Assembly (NCBI GenBank): GCA_029931535.1
Contig: JAQPZY010000295.1
Span: 35,817 to 99,816 of the forward strand
Direction of reading: 5' to 3'
DNA: 64,000 nucleotides
DNA from: Margaritifera margaritifera
Taxonomy: Eukaryota; Mollusca; Bivalvia; Unionida; Margaritiferidae
In this document: positions 1-10,904 of the stretch, piece by piece
Numbering within the stretch: position 1 is the first letter of the stretch
How the letters are laid out: each line of letters starts with the position of its first letter
The notes under the pieces: generated by a model
Told to the model about the DNA's origin: nothing
Databases searched by the model: none
What the model saw: only the letters and a program-made list of their open reading frames with translations
Program-made: the position numbers and the translations under genes

Positions 1-560
1 GTAGCGATGAGCAGAAAATTAAGTCTTTTCATCCACTCTTTGTATGAGACCAATAATTTGTGAGACTCTATCAGGAGGAGCATGAACTGTTCCTTAATGG
101 GTGAGAAAAATCATCCCAATCTAAATGAAATTCTGAGAAGGGATCAGATGTAACTTTTCCTGGTTGGGGATTAGGCCTTGATGAGTCACCATCTCCCAAC
201 AGTGAGACATCTTTCCGAAGGACACATGTGAGAACATTGTGCATCAATGAGTCATTGAAGTTCTGGAGGATAGGAACCCCAAAGGACCCTAAACGAGTAG
301 CTATCACAAGCACAGCCCTGGCGAAGGCTCCAGGAGCAGAAGCTAGTTTAAGGCCAAAAAGAAGAGCTCGAAAGTGGAAGACTTCCTGTCCCAGACAAAA
401 TCTCAGGAATATCCTGTGGGTTTGGAAGATGGAGATTGATAACATTCCTGACAGAGGCCGTTTTCTCCATCCTGAATGACCCTTCCAAAAGGAATTTGTT
501 CAAGAGGAAAGATCAATGATAAGTCAAAACTTCCTCCTCTCTTTCAAACTAAGCAAATCT
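1..560 (-). pseudogene. DIRS-type reverse transcriptase fragment (copy 1)
   Basis: Minus-strand reading shows the middle of a DIRS-family reverse transcriptase. The block FHFRALLFGLKLASAPGAFA matches the usual F-F-x-ALPFGL-x-SAP-x-AF motif just upstream of the catalytic site. The catalytic loop, normally YFDD in this family, reads NFND here, so the two-aspartate motif is damaged. The main open stretch is 71-445. The N-terminal RT segment continues to about 555 in other frames, where homology to the other three DIRS copies stops at an AT-rich/poly-T/poly-G junction near 580-620. No RNase H or recombinase is visible because the window begins here. Family assignment rests on motifs shared with the copies at 7.7-15.9, 19.3-25.9 and 31.7-39.6 kb. 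Confidence 0.8.
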
Positions 561-603
561 GGGAATAAAAATGAAGTTTGTATTTATTTATTTTTTATTT
601 TTT

Positions 604-880
604 TTTTTTTTGGGGGGGGGAAACCTATTTTTAATTATGTAATACTTACCTGCTACTATTGCAATGTTTTCCTTTTCCAGGACTCTAAGTCCCCAGTCCA
701 AACTAAATATTCCCTCTTCCAACAGTAATTGGAGACCAAGAATTAAAAAGAATATGATCCCAGTTTGATTCCTTAGCCATAGCCAACACATGGAATATCT
801 TCCTTTTTTGACTTGGATGGAGACTACAGGACATCCAAGTAGTGTGGGAGGAGGGAATCACTGAAACAGTAGCAAGTACA
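604..880. repeat. DIRS-type terminal repeat segment
   Basis: This stretch starts with poly-T and poly-G and then with AATTATGTAATACTTACCTG at about 632. It is clearly similar along its length to 31,683-31,953 and, in opposite orientation, to 11,385-11,577. Its right edge (AACAGTAGCAAGT near 866) is a decayed inverted copy of its left edge. In the DIRS copy at 31.7-39.6 kb the same sequence is the terminal repeat, so this is read as a detached or chimeric DIRS end. Confidence 0.6.
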
Positions 881-1029
881 CTACACGCATCATGTAAACA
901 TGTCCATGACAGGTATCAATTTCATCCCTTTACCTCTACACACAAAACAGTGGGTACATTTCTAAGACTTGTTGTATTTATCAGTGACCTACCTTGGGAT
1001 ACATGTAGATGAACATGCATAACATAGAA

Positions 1030-2215
1030 ACATGAGTTCCTTGAGAGGACTGATGCTCAAGTGGCCAAAAAGAATTTCCAGGAATTCAAGATGAGACCAT
1101 TTCTTCCTTTAAACTGTGGAGTGTTGAAACCATCTTTGATATTCTTCAGCGATAACAAGATTTTCAAATTACCTGCTGTGGTGGGTATAATGATGTCAAC
1201 TTGGCACCATTTTCATTTAGGACCAATAAGGCATCATAAGAAGTCTTCTGGTGGAAACCCCATGCTGATATGATTTCCTGTTGTGGAGGAGCAGTGATAA
1301 CAAGATTTTCAAGATGGATACCATGGTAGCCATATTCAATATCAGATTGGCACCTTTTCTATTTATTGCCAACTAGGCATCATAAGAAGTCTCTGGGTAA
1401 AAGCCCAATGTAAATATGACCAGCCATCTAGCAGAAGTAGTGATAACAAGATTTTCAAGATGGCCTTTACGGTGGTCATATTAGAAGTCAGATCATCACC
1501 ATTTTCATTTATAACCAACATATGGAGTCTTTTAGTGCAAACCCCATGCTGATATTACCATTCATTCAGGAGAAACAGTGATAGCAAGATTTTCAAGATG
1601 GCCACTGTGGCAGGCATATTGAATGTCTCAAAGGCACAATTAGGACCAACCAGACATCATAAGAAATTTTTAGTAAAACCCTAATGTTATTACAACCATC
1701 CGTTCAGGTGGGGTAGCAATAACAATATACTGTCCATCAGATCAGCACCATTTTCATTTAGGACCAACTAGACATCATAAGAAGTCTTCTGGTCAAAACC
1801 CCATGTCAATAGGACTTTATGTTCAAAAGGAGTAGTGATAATAAGATTTTCAAGACAGCCACTGCAGTGGCCATATTGGACATCAGATCAGCTCCATTTT
1901 TATTTTGGACCAACTAGACATCATAAAAAGTCTTTTAGTAAAAAATCTCATATTGATATGACCATCCATTCAGAAGGAGTAGCAATAACAAGATTTTCAA
2001 GATGGCCACTGTGGCAGCCATATTGGATGTCCAAGCAGCAGGATTTTCATTTAGGACCAACTAGACCATGGGATGAATGTGTGTGTAAAGTTTCATGGCA
2101 ATACTCCAAGAAGTTTAGGAGGAGTAGTGATAACAAACATGTGCTAACGGACAGACGGATAAAAGACAACAGGCCATCCCATAAGCTCTTCCAGTTCATG
2201 ACCAGTAGAGCTAAC
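1030..2215 (+). repeat. Family A repeat, copy 1 (head, tandem core, tail)
   Basis: Diverged units of about 143 bp repeat through this segment. Each contains the marker AACAAGATTTTCAAGATGGC, then a GCAGCCATATTGGATGTC-like block, then a block reading ATTTAGGACCAACTAGACAT. The left end has a non-repeated head (CCTTGAGAGGACTGATGCTC) and the right end a tail ending in CCAGTAGAGCTAA; both recur in the other family A copies. Open frames here are incidental: they run through on both strands because unit length is near a multiple of three. No protein motif is recognised. Confidence 0.8.
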
Positions 2216-2875
2216 AATTATGAGGTTTTCAATTTCTTGAATATCCTCCAATCCCTGTCCATGACAAAGCGTACATCAGAAAAACTGCCTAGATACAACA
2301 TATATCCCTGTTGATCGATTACATGTACATGTACCTGTTAGCATATACACATGCAGAAATGTACATACTGTTCTGCATCAAGCAGCGATTTCAATGTTCT
2401 TTCTTAATAAATGACATTTCATAAAAGTGCTTATTGTACTGCTTATTAATTAGTCATAGTTTTCCTTTAATTTCCAAACTATTTCCAAAACTCTCTTTAA
2501 ACAAATTATTAAAAGCAGAATACAAAATAAAACACAAAAAGACCCATCTTATCACAAATGCGTAAGATGTTCATGTAAAATAGTTACCATTTATTGCATT
2601 TGCCCTTTCAATAAGATTTGCAACAAGTTTATAACAAGAAAACATCTTAATTAAATTTATCAAACTGAACAAATGTCAAAAATATGTGCAGCAATAATAA
2701 TTTTTGAAAATGAAGATAAACTTCATGACTAATAATTACGACCAATAGTGACTACAAATGAATGCCATACTATTTACAGCATACATGCACAATGAAGTAC
2801 AAGGGATATAATGGCATGTGTCATAGTCCTTTCTCAAGTTTATTCAGAAAGATTAACATGGCATCATATAATGAA
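2216..2875. other. Unannotated spacer
   Basis: AT-rich sequence with no recognisable coding region, RNA gene or repeat other than short A/T runs. Confidence 0.5.
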
Positions 2876-4422
2876 ACAAGAGTCCCTCGATGGGACTGAT
2901 GCTCCACTGGGCAAAAAGAATTTCCAGGAATTCAAGATAAGACCATTCTTCCTATTAACTGTTGAGTGTTGAAACCATCTCTGATATTCTTCAGCGATAA
3001 TAAGATTTTCAAATTAGCTGCTGTGGTGCACATACTGGAGATCAGATTGGCATCATTTTCATATTGGACAAAGCAGACATTATCAGAAGTCTTATGGTGA
3101 AAATCCCATGTCATAATGATCGTCCATTCAGGGGGAGTAGTGACAACAAGATCTGTAAGACAGTCATTGTAGCAGCCATATTGGATGTATGACTGGCACC
3201 ATTTTCATTTAGGACCAACAAGGTATTATAAGAAGTCTATTGGTGAAAACCCCATACTGATATAGCCATCCATTTGGAGAGGAGTAGAGATAACAATATT
3301 TTCAAGATATGACTTTCCATTCAGGAGGAGTACCAATAACAAGATTTTGAAGATGGCTGTTGTGCTGGTTATACTGGATGTCAGATCAGCACAATTTTCA
3401 TATAAGACCAACTCGACATCACAAAAGTCTTTTGGCGAAAACCCCACATCAATATGACTTTCTGTTCAACTAAAAGCTTTAGATTTTTAAGATGGCTTCT
3501 ATGTTGGCTGTCAGATCAGCACTATATTTATTTAGGACCAACTAGACATAATAAGAAGTCTTTTAGTGAAAACCCAATGCTGATATGAACATCCATGTAG
3601 GAGGAGTAGCAATAACAAGATTTTGAAGATGACCACTGTGGTGACCATATTGGATGTCAGATCAGTACCATTTTCATATAGGATCAACTAGACATTGTAA
3701 GAAGTATTTTAGTGAAAACACCATGTTGATATGACCATACACTCAGGTGAAGTACATGTAGTGATAGGAAGATTATCAAAATGGCTACCATGGCTGCCAT
3801 ATTGGATGTCATATCAGCAAGATTTTCATTTAGGACCAACTAGACACCACAAGAGGATTTTTACTGAAAAGCCCATGTTGATATGACCATCTATGTCGGA
3901 GTAGCAATAATAAGATTTTCAAGATGGCCACTGTGGCAGCCATATTGGACATCAGATCAGCATCATTTTTATTTAGGACCAACCAGACATCACAAGAAGT
4001 CTTTTAGTGAAAACTCCATGTTGATATGACCATCCATTCAGGAGGTGTAGCAATAGCAAAATGTTCAATATGGCTGCCATACTGGATGTCAGATCAGCAC
4101 TATGTTCATTTAAGTCCAATTAGACATGATAAGAAGTCTTTTAGTGAAAACCCCGTGCTAATATTACCATCCATTCAGAAGGAGTAACAATAACAAGATT
4201 TTCAAGATGACCATTGTGGCGACCATATTGGATGTCCGAGCAGCACCATTTTCATTTAGGACCAACCAGACCATGAGATGAATGTGTGTGTACAGTTTCA
4301 TTGGAATCCTCCAAGTAAATTACGAGGAGTAGCAATAACAAACTTGTGCTAATGGATGGACCGATGGACGATGGACAACAGACCATCCTATAAGCTCTTC
4401 TGGTCCATGACCAGTAGAGCTA
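2876..4422 (+). repeat. Family A repeat, copy 2
   Basis: The best delimited copy. The head begins AACAAGAGTCCCTCGATGGG, which contains the small palindrome GTCCCTCGATGGGAC, and continues AAAAAGAATTTCCAGGAATT. About nine or ten diverged 143-bp units follow. The tail has GGATGGACCGATGGACGATG and ends ATGACCAGTAGAGCTAA. Units vary in length by small indels. Confidence 0.85.
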
Positions 4423-5848
4423 ATAATATAACCAAAAAAAAACAAACATGCAAGCTATGCTAGATAATGTTCTTCTGTAGCTTTATATGTAGGCTTAGAA
4501 AATTACATTGATTTTTTTAGAGTATGAACATTTTTAGATTCACAGAATTCATCTACACTGTGTTATTCTATCAGTGGCTGTTCATGTCATAAATGAAGTG
4601 AATTTCTTGAAAAAGGTTACTTTGCTCGTCACATTTTTCGTGAATCTATCAAGTACCAGCTGTGGAGTACCATTTTTGGTTGAAGTCAGCCACTACGCTT
4701 ATTAACAATGATTAGTCAGGAAGGCGTCAATCTTTACAATGTTATTTTTAGCACTGATGTTTCAAAAGAAACATTAACTTCTGAATGAAAATGTTTTCTG
4801 TTGTCACAAAAACAAATATTATAAAACTAAGATAGTTGTTTGTGAAAAACTAATTATGGACTTGTAATATGGACTGAGAAACGCAATGAGGTTAAGATAT
4901 GATACTTTAACGTAAAATTTGCTTCTAGTGGTATAAAAGGTAAACCATATAAAAACTGTATTTTCCCCATTAATCTTTCGAAGCAGTGCATAGAATATAA
5001 GTCTATTACAGCAGCACATAGCTATGCCATGTTTAACAAAAGCTCTACTTCACTACAGGGTTTCTGTTCCTAAAAAATCATATTTCTTCGTAATAGAATG
5101 TATAACTCTCAACTGATGCAACCCATAGATTTTTTAAATTTCTAACTCAGAAACAGTCAATGATCATGAGAGAGTATGGATTCTTTAAATGTGCTGCGAT
5201 CATCTTCATTTTTCGGAATTCATCTACTGACAAAATGTTGAAATTAAATTTTGATACCACTCTTTATTCAGAATAAATAAATAAGTAAATTGTGGCTTAG
5301 CAATTCATTTTGTATTTAAAAAGAATTTATGTAATTAATTAGGTTATTAACCAGCTATTATTGTGTTTTTCTTATTTTCTTATTATTTCTAGTTTGGTTC
5401 TATAGTCCAATTTGGTCACAATTTACATATACGAACTAAAAGCTTCAGAAATTTAATAGGTTTAAAGTCGAATGTGCCAGCATTGCTGCAATAATCAAAC
5501 TGAACACAGTGACAATATTCATGATGGCCACAGAATTAATATGAAACGTTCACAATAAACAGCAAATAATTGGGATTTACAATCTTTGAAGCCAAAACCT
5601 CGTCCACATCCAGTTTGGAGTAGATAAAGAAGTTCTACTGCAATATGGAAACAAACTTTTTTTTTTCATCAGCACTTACTAACTGTCCCCACCCATTTTT
5701 TCTATGCTGTGTACATTTATATCTTCAGGCATTCAACCTTGGGTTATTATTGCTTTTAATTCAACATTGGTGTCTACAGTTTGTTCATGTGACTTTAAAC
5801 TTAGTTTTGGTTCCCAAAGAATCAATGCTGTTTGGGCAATTATGGACA
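4423..5848. other. Unannotated AT-rich stretch
   Basis: Short open frames occur (for example 4,819-5,019 minus and 5,645-5,895 plus), but none carries a motif I recognise and codon use looks random. No RNA gene or repeat array is visible. Confidence 0.4.
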
Positions 5849-6393
5849 CCCTTATGGAAATAACTTATTCTGACTTATACGTGATATATGCTTGACTTAT
5901 ACGGGACTTATAGGTCACTTATAAGTTACTTATACTTTGCATATTTAATGAAGTAAGTGAAATGTTAGTCTGTATAAGTACAGTATAAGTGAAAACAATA
6001 TTGATCCCTCCTTTGCCTTCATTTCACTTATAAGTGACTTATAAGTCATTTATTGGTGGTATAAGCCTTTATCAGTTGAGAATAAGTGAACTGTAAAGTT
6101 CATGGACATTGTGATTTTCTGACTAACAGTTTACTGCAAAATATAGTCTCAAGTCCAAGGTTTACTGCAAAATACAATCCAAGTTCAACAAAGGTGCTAC
6201 TATGAATTTTTTTCCCAAAACTCATAACTTCCCACCAGATTTATCAATTTCAGTGAGTTGTATCAACAACAACAACAACACACACAGAATTTCATCATGT
6301 TTGACTTAAAATATTTTAAGATTTTAAAAAAGATAAACATTGAAATAAAACTTTAAACTTTGATGGATCTTATGTATCAAAGCTAGAATAAAG

Positions 6394-6427
<34 letters not shown>

Positions 6428-7505
6428 TGTAGAGGATTTGAGTGAGCATATACAACACACACCTTGTAAACAAGGTCTTTTCAGCATTGAATAATAAATT
6501 ATTTTCTATAACTTCATTTACAACAATATTATTTGGTGCCAAATATTCAACTGTGTATATTCTGATGAATTAATAGAAAATAATGAATTGTTGGACCCTG
6601 AAAAATTATTTGACACTGAAAAGATGTTTCAACAGCAAAAATCCGGATACCGAAAGATTTCCGTAACAAATGTTATCATATTTTAGACTTGGCCATGCTT
6701 CCGTTTCCAGAATTTAAATCATGGTCATCTGTATCAATGGAATTATGTTATGCCAACTTGTTCCCTATGGCAGTTTTGTTTTGTTTGCTTTTTGTGCTTT
6801 CCAGCATCATACGGTATATACAAATATCCTTGGGTTCAAATGCTGACAATTGAATATGGGACAGCCTTCATTTACCAGCTGAAGTAGAATGGCCATCAAA
6901 TTCTGAAAGAAAACTTCATTGCTGGTGCTTTTGAATTTGGTTGTAGCCTGTGTGGGAGCCTACTTGATGATGATGGATTCTGCCCGAAATGTATGTTTGA
7001 AATAAAAATTGTACTTATTACTTGGGCAATAAATTATCTTTATGGTTATCACTTATTTGTATTTCTTTCAGCTAACAATTTGATACTGAACAAGCTGTTT
7101 CAAATGTGGTGGCTCAAAGCAGCAGGCTAATGTGTTGGAAATCATTTCACAAGTTGTCATTTAAAGGGAAATGTATGAGATTTTTATAAGGTCAGAACTT
7201 ATAGGTAGCCATTTACATGTATACATTCTATAAAACTGATGACTTTACATATATAAGGAGTTAAGGACACAATTTCCTGTCGGGTTGGGGATGGGAGCGG
7301 CGGAGGGAAGGGCTTTTTGCAAGCACAAATTCAATGAATTTGGCTGGAATTCACTTTTATCTCATGTATAAGTGTAGTAAGTGAATGACTTACTAATGTC
7401 TAATTTGCATATGAAATGCCTAATTTTCATATAATATCCTAATCCTTCACTTATAAGCCCTTTATAAGTAATGAATACAACTAACTTATGGTTTTTCCAT
7501 AAGGG
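5849..7505. mobile_element. Candidate non-autonomous DNA transposon with TTATAAGT-rich ends
   Basis: CCCTTATGGAAA at 5,849-5,860 is matched by its exact reverse complement TTTCCATAAGGG at 7,494-7,505, and the flanking 15-20 bases are also loosely inverted. Just inside both ends are many copies of ACTTATAAGT, TTATAAGTCA and TATAAGTGA (5,880-6,090 and 7,340-7,470), like the sub-terminal transposase-binding repeats of many cut-and-paste elements. No transposase is seen. A direct target duplication is not clear, so the class is not assigned. Confidence 0.5.
6397..6423. repeat. (TG)n microsatellite
   Basis: Uninterrupted TG dinucleotides, about 13 copies. A short imperfect ACA/CAA run lies at about 6,266-6,285. 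Confidence 0.95.
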
Positions 7506-7516
7506 CATAACCGCAG

Positions 7517-7737
7517 TACCGTAGATACTCGCGTAAAAGCGGAGTCCAAATGCAAACAACATAGACCCTGATCTGCCATCGCATAATGCACCGGCAGATC
7601 AGAGTCTATGTTGTTTGTTCTACTGATTGGTCCTTACAAACTGCATAGACCCAAATCTGCCAGTACATAATGTGCTGGCAGATCTGGGTCTATGCAGTTT
7701 GCAGTTGGTATTGTCTTATACGCGAGTATATATGGTA
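7517..7737. mobile_element. 221-bp MITE with two 65-bp palindromes
   Basis: Ends are inverted: TACCGTAGATACTCGCGTAA on the left, and on the right the complement reads TACCATATATACTCGCGTAT. The element begins and ends with TA, which may be a TA target duplication. The interior holds two near-perfect palindromes, 7,553-7,617 and 7,637-7,701. Each is 65 bp long, with 12-bp outer arms (CAAACAACATAG and CAAACTGCATAG) and the same central CATAATG. No coding capacity. It sits exactly where DIRS copy 2 stops. Confidence 0.75.
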
Positions 7738-7740
7738 ATT

Positions 7741-8115
7741 GCTGCAAACAAACAGAAGTGGGGATAGGGGGCATGCGTGGGGACTCTGGCCAGAGGGTGT
7801 GAAGGCTAGGCTGAATAGCAGAAATTGAAAGACCTCTCCGTCCAAGCATAGCTGGAGGTACTTCCTGTGAGGAGGAATGATAGAAATGTGAAGGTACACA
7901 TCCTAAAGATCAATGAAGACCACTCAGTCAACAGGTCTTATGGCATTCCTGACTGAGGCTGTGGTCTCCATTTTGAAAGGTTCCTCCTGCAGAAACCTGT
8001 TTAGGAAGGAAAGGTTGATAATTAGACAAAACTTTCCCCTTTTCTTTTGTACCAGGAAAATCCGGAAGTAGAAGGCCAGAGATTGATTGTTGAACACCCT
8101 CTCAACTGCACCCTT
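7741..8115 (-). pseudogene. DIRS RT/RNase H remnant with internal deletion
   Basis: The minus strand encodes the RT N-terminal block (KKRGK-like, then the conserved ETTASVRNAIRP segment) and then FQF just before the fingers/palm motif. At about 7,795 it jumps directly into a sequence matching the SGVPMHAPDPHFYLFTD region at the start of RNase H in the 20.4-21.1 kb copy. The palm with its YFDD motif and the thumb are therefore deleted, roughly 700-800 bp by comparison with that copy. Stops and frame changes also occur. Not functional. Confidence 0.75.
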
Positions 8116-8580
8116 CTAGAGAAGGGACATAACCTCTTCCTTCAATTGCACCAGATTCAACTGGTGGAAGAACATGGGGGACCTTATTAGAGGAGGAAGA
8201 TCCCAAAACCAAAGCCAGTATCCTCCTATTATGAAAGAAAGGACCCAGCCATCATCCATGATGCTGGACCAAACCTCTGAAAAAAGGTTCAGCCTGGCAC
8301 CTATGGGAACCAATGGAAGAGGAACACTCTGCAGGAGAGGGAGTGAGTCCCTAGGGCTGTCCACCCTTGTCCTTTGGAAAGGGGGAAGGACCTGCAAACT
8401 TCCTCCCTGGGCCTTTGTGGCATTCCCTTCTAGGACCCGACTGCTGAGGGGGAGCTCTAAAATGGGGTTGTTGCTTTGACTGGGGCTGCATGATTTTAAA
8501 GAACTTCGCTGATGGACCCTGTGGCCAGTCAGGAAGACTTTGCTTCTTGGCCAGTTTTGATGGGCCAGGAGCAGATGCAA
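8116..8580 (-). pseudogene. DIRS pol ORF start, overlapping gag
   Basis: A 154-residue open stretch carrying the DIRS pol N-terminal linker. PIGARLNLFSEVWSSI leads into a GYWLWF segment and ends at LVQLKEEVMSLL, the usual run-in to the RT domain. It overlaps the end of gag (8,351-8,580) by about 230 nt in another frame, an arrangement repeated in the other DIRS copies here. This suggests pol is reached by frameshifting, reinitiation or a spliced or separate message. Downstream the frame breaks at a stop. Confidence 0.7.
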
Positions 8581-9790
8581 GGAACCTGTGTTGCTGGTCT
8601 CTCAAATCCAGAGAAGCCACAGAGGGAATGAGCCCTCCAAAGAGAATCTCTGCCTCCAGGGAAGCTGACCTCAGAAGGTTCTTACTGTGCTCCAGTAAGA
8701 CCTTGCATGTGTCCAGATCTAAGCCCCGTTGGAGATGGAAAAGCTCCGCTGCTAAATCCATGGACAAGGACAATGCATGCCTAGATGTTTTTGCCACTGC
8801 TTCCAAGAAATCATGAAGGACAACTGGCGACAAAGATTTCTCAAAAAAAGGTTTCCAGCATTTCTTAGCCCTTCTGGGGTGCATTGACAAAATAACATAT
8901 CGCTGCATGATGGCCTCTTCCAACAACACGCCAGTGGTAGCGTACCTAAAGAGAAAAGGAGACACACACACCTCTTCTCTCTGCATGGAGGTTTGGAATC
9001 TCCTTCACTGGCTTCTGTACGCCGATTCCCAATCCCCAGCAGGATGAAATAGCAGTCTGGAGAGAGGGGGTCTCGACCCAATCCCTATCCCTGTACTGTA
9101 GGGGCTCCAATGACCAGTCACATGTCAATGACCAGTCAGGCGACTCAGATCTGTAGAAAGACCCTTTCCCAGATCTGACAGACTTGAATCGAAGCTCTGC
9201 CCTTACTGGGTGGATTGATTCTGTCAGTGACAATGGGCCCTGGGGACTGAAAGGATGCTGCTCCACCCTCAAGAGAGGGCTTGATTCACCTTCTGCCCGC
9301 ACAGAGCTGAGGGCGAGTAGAGGGTGTTGCTCCTCCCTCACAGGGGGCGTGACTCACTCTCTGCCCTTCTGGATGGAAGAGGGTGCAGCTCCTCCCTCAC
9401 AGGAGGGCACAACTCACTCTCTACTCTTGTGGAAAAGAGAGGGTGCTGTTCCTCCCTCACGAGAGTGTGCAACTCACTCTCTGCTCTCATGGAATGGTGA
9501 GGGTGATGTTCCTTACTAACTCACAACTATTATCTCCCTTGAGAGGGGGCCCACTAACCCTAAGAGTTTCCAAAGAAACTTTGGCAATCCTTCTCTGAGA
9601 CCCAAGGAACTCTGAGAAGAAAAACCTTGAAAATTCTGAGGACGATGAGAAAGGAACTTTTTTCCTTACTTATAAGTATGTCTAAGCTTGGCAAGGTCCC
9701 AGACCTCATCCGACCATAGGTTACAAAAGGGACAACCATCTGTCCTCTCGCTGCCTGTACAAGATAGTCAAGTGGAGTTGGTGTCAAGAA
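8351..9790 (-). pseudogene. DIRS Gag-like ORF (copy 2), frameshifted
   Basis: Three open blocks together look like one Gag: N-terminal 9,560-9,787, a repeat-rich middle 8,946-9,341, and a C-terminal 8,351-8,986 of 211 residues. The C-terminal block has DLRDQQHRFLASAPGPSKLA and then a Q- and P-rich basic tail ending KDKGGQP, and it is conserved among the four DIRS copies in the window. The middle block is built from a 60-bp tandem repeat. No zinc knuckle of retroviral type is visible. Function as a nucleic-acid binding or capsid-like protein is inferred from position only. Confidence 0.65.
9240..9510 (-). repeat. 60-bp tandem repeat inside gag
   Basis: About four and a half units of about 60 bp, each containing GCTCCTCCCTCAC and ACTCACTCTCT. 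The unit length is a multiple of three, so read from the minus strand it encodes 20-residue repeats rich in R, E, Q, H, P and L. The same repeat occurs in the gag genes at 13.9-14.2 and 24.7-24.9 kb. Confidence 0.75.
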
Positions 9791-10089
9791 CTCACCTTCT
9801 CTAGGTGTTGTCTCAAAGAATTAAAACAATCACTGATGTTTTATTGCAAAAAGGCAAGCAATGCTAAGCTGCATACTGAAGATTAAAGAAATAAAAACAA
9901 CCAAAGAATACCGAAGATAATTAAAATATGATGTGAACCTGGCTTATTTGAGAACTGAAGACAACTAATTAGCAAAAACCCAGCTTGGTAAGACTGTTAA
10001 TAATGATAATAATCTGGAAAACTATCCTAGACTAATTTAAGAAAATGAATTGGTGTTTGATCATTGAACACACAATATAAAAGGAAAAA

Positions 10090-10690
10090 CTGGTGTGCAA
10101 CCTGCTTTTCTGAGATAAAAATTGCACAAGTCACATTAAAGGGAATGTGAATTACAATGATTCATTACTGAAATAAAAAAATAAACAGAATCAAGATGAG
10201 TCAGAGAAACCAATTTCTGCAAGTATAGGGATACTAAATACCTACCTGAGCTAGAAAAAAATTCTCAAACAATAATAGTTACACTAATACCCCTGTGGGG
10301 TAGGAATCTAAATGCAAGGCTATACAAAATGTAACCAGAAAAATTGCGAGTAACTCGAGTGAGCTAAATGCATACAAAAAAAAAATGCTTGATCAAGGGT
10401 AATTCTACATTACAAAAACAAATCACATAAGAAAAAACTCAAATCATGACGTTAACATGAACCAAAAGTAATTTCTCTTCTACGTAAATTAAAGCAGTAG
10501 TAATGTCTGCAACCAGAAAAAGAATGAAGGATAGTGCAATGGGCAAGGTAGCTACAGGTTGGACTGGGGGCATTCTAGAATTCTAGAACTTTCCAGTCAC
10601 CCTATGGGGGAATGAATTCTCATCATATGGTCAGGGTATTTTCTGTGCGGATAAAAAGTCAGCTAGGCAATAGCAACAGGTTACATATTA
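10090..10690 (-). promoter_or_regulatory. DIRS leader and 5' terminal repeat (copy 2)
   Basis: Non-coding stretch upstream of gag, homologous over about 600 bp to 15,350-15,965. Shared landmarks include CAGAATCAAGATGAGTC, ACTAAATACCTACC, GAGGGTATTTTCTGT-like and AGCAATAGCA followed by a TATTACTGA(C/T)ATTAAAAT terminus. It ends where the inverted terminal core occurs. Presumed to carry the element's promoter; no specific promoter motif is claimed. Confidence 0.6.
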
Positions 10691-10904
10691 CTGACATTAA
10701 AATATTTTTTTCCAAAAAAATCTAACAAAATATGTGATTTCTTATTAAAACTTGTGAATTTCACAATGCTGATTCTAAATTATTGGGCACTAACCGGCAT
10801 TTTCAATGGTAAAAAGAGCAATATATCAAGGTTTCATTTACCAATTCTGATAGCAATTTTCTTTATGTTCAACAACAAATAAGGAGAAATTCTTTTGGTA
10901 TTTT
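10691..10904. other. Spacer between DIRS fragments
   Basis: AT-rich sequence with no recognised feature. Confidence 0.4.

Larger units (their letters stand above)
7741..10690 (-). mobile_element. DIRS-like retrotransposon, copy 2 (truncated)
   Basis: On the minus strand, from high to low coordinate, this holds a terminal repeat and leader (10,690-10,090), gag (9,790-8,351), the start of pol (8,580) and an RT/RNase H remnant that stops at 7,741 against the MITE. The recombinase end is missing. The terminal core is CAATAGCAACAGGTTACATA at about 10,654, an inverted version of the GTAATACTTACCTGCTA terminus of the 31.7-kb copy. The order agrees with DIRS elements. Confidence 0.8.

Noticed and set aside
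1835..2314. 159-residue plus-strand frame in family A (RFSRQPLQWPYW repeats)
   Set aside because: It arises from tandem 143-bp units read through. Frames are open on either strand in different copies and are not conserved between them.
5645..5895. Two overlapping plus-strand frames considered as a secreted protein or exon
   Set aside because: Hydrophobic start but no cleavage site, no splice context and no homology I can name. The second frame runs into the border of the 5.85-kb element.
8174..9519. Long plus-strand open frames through 8,174-8,479, 8,490-8,816 and 9,184-9,519
   Set aside because: They are antisense to the DIRS gag/pol genes, whose minus-strand frames match the other copies; the plus frames show no motif.
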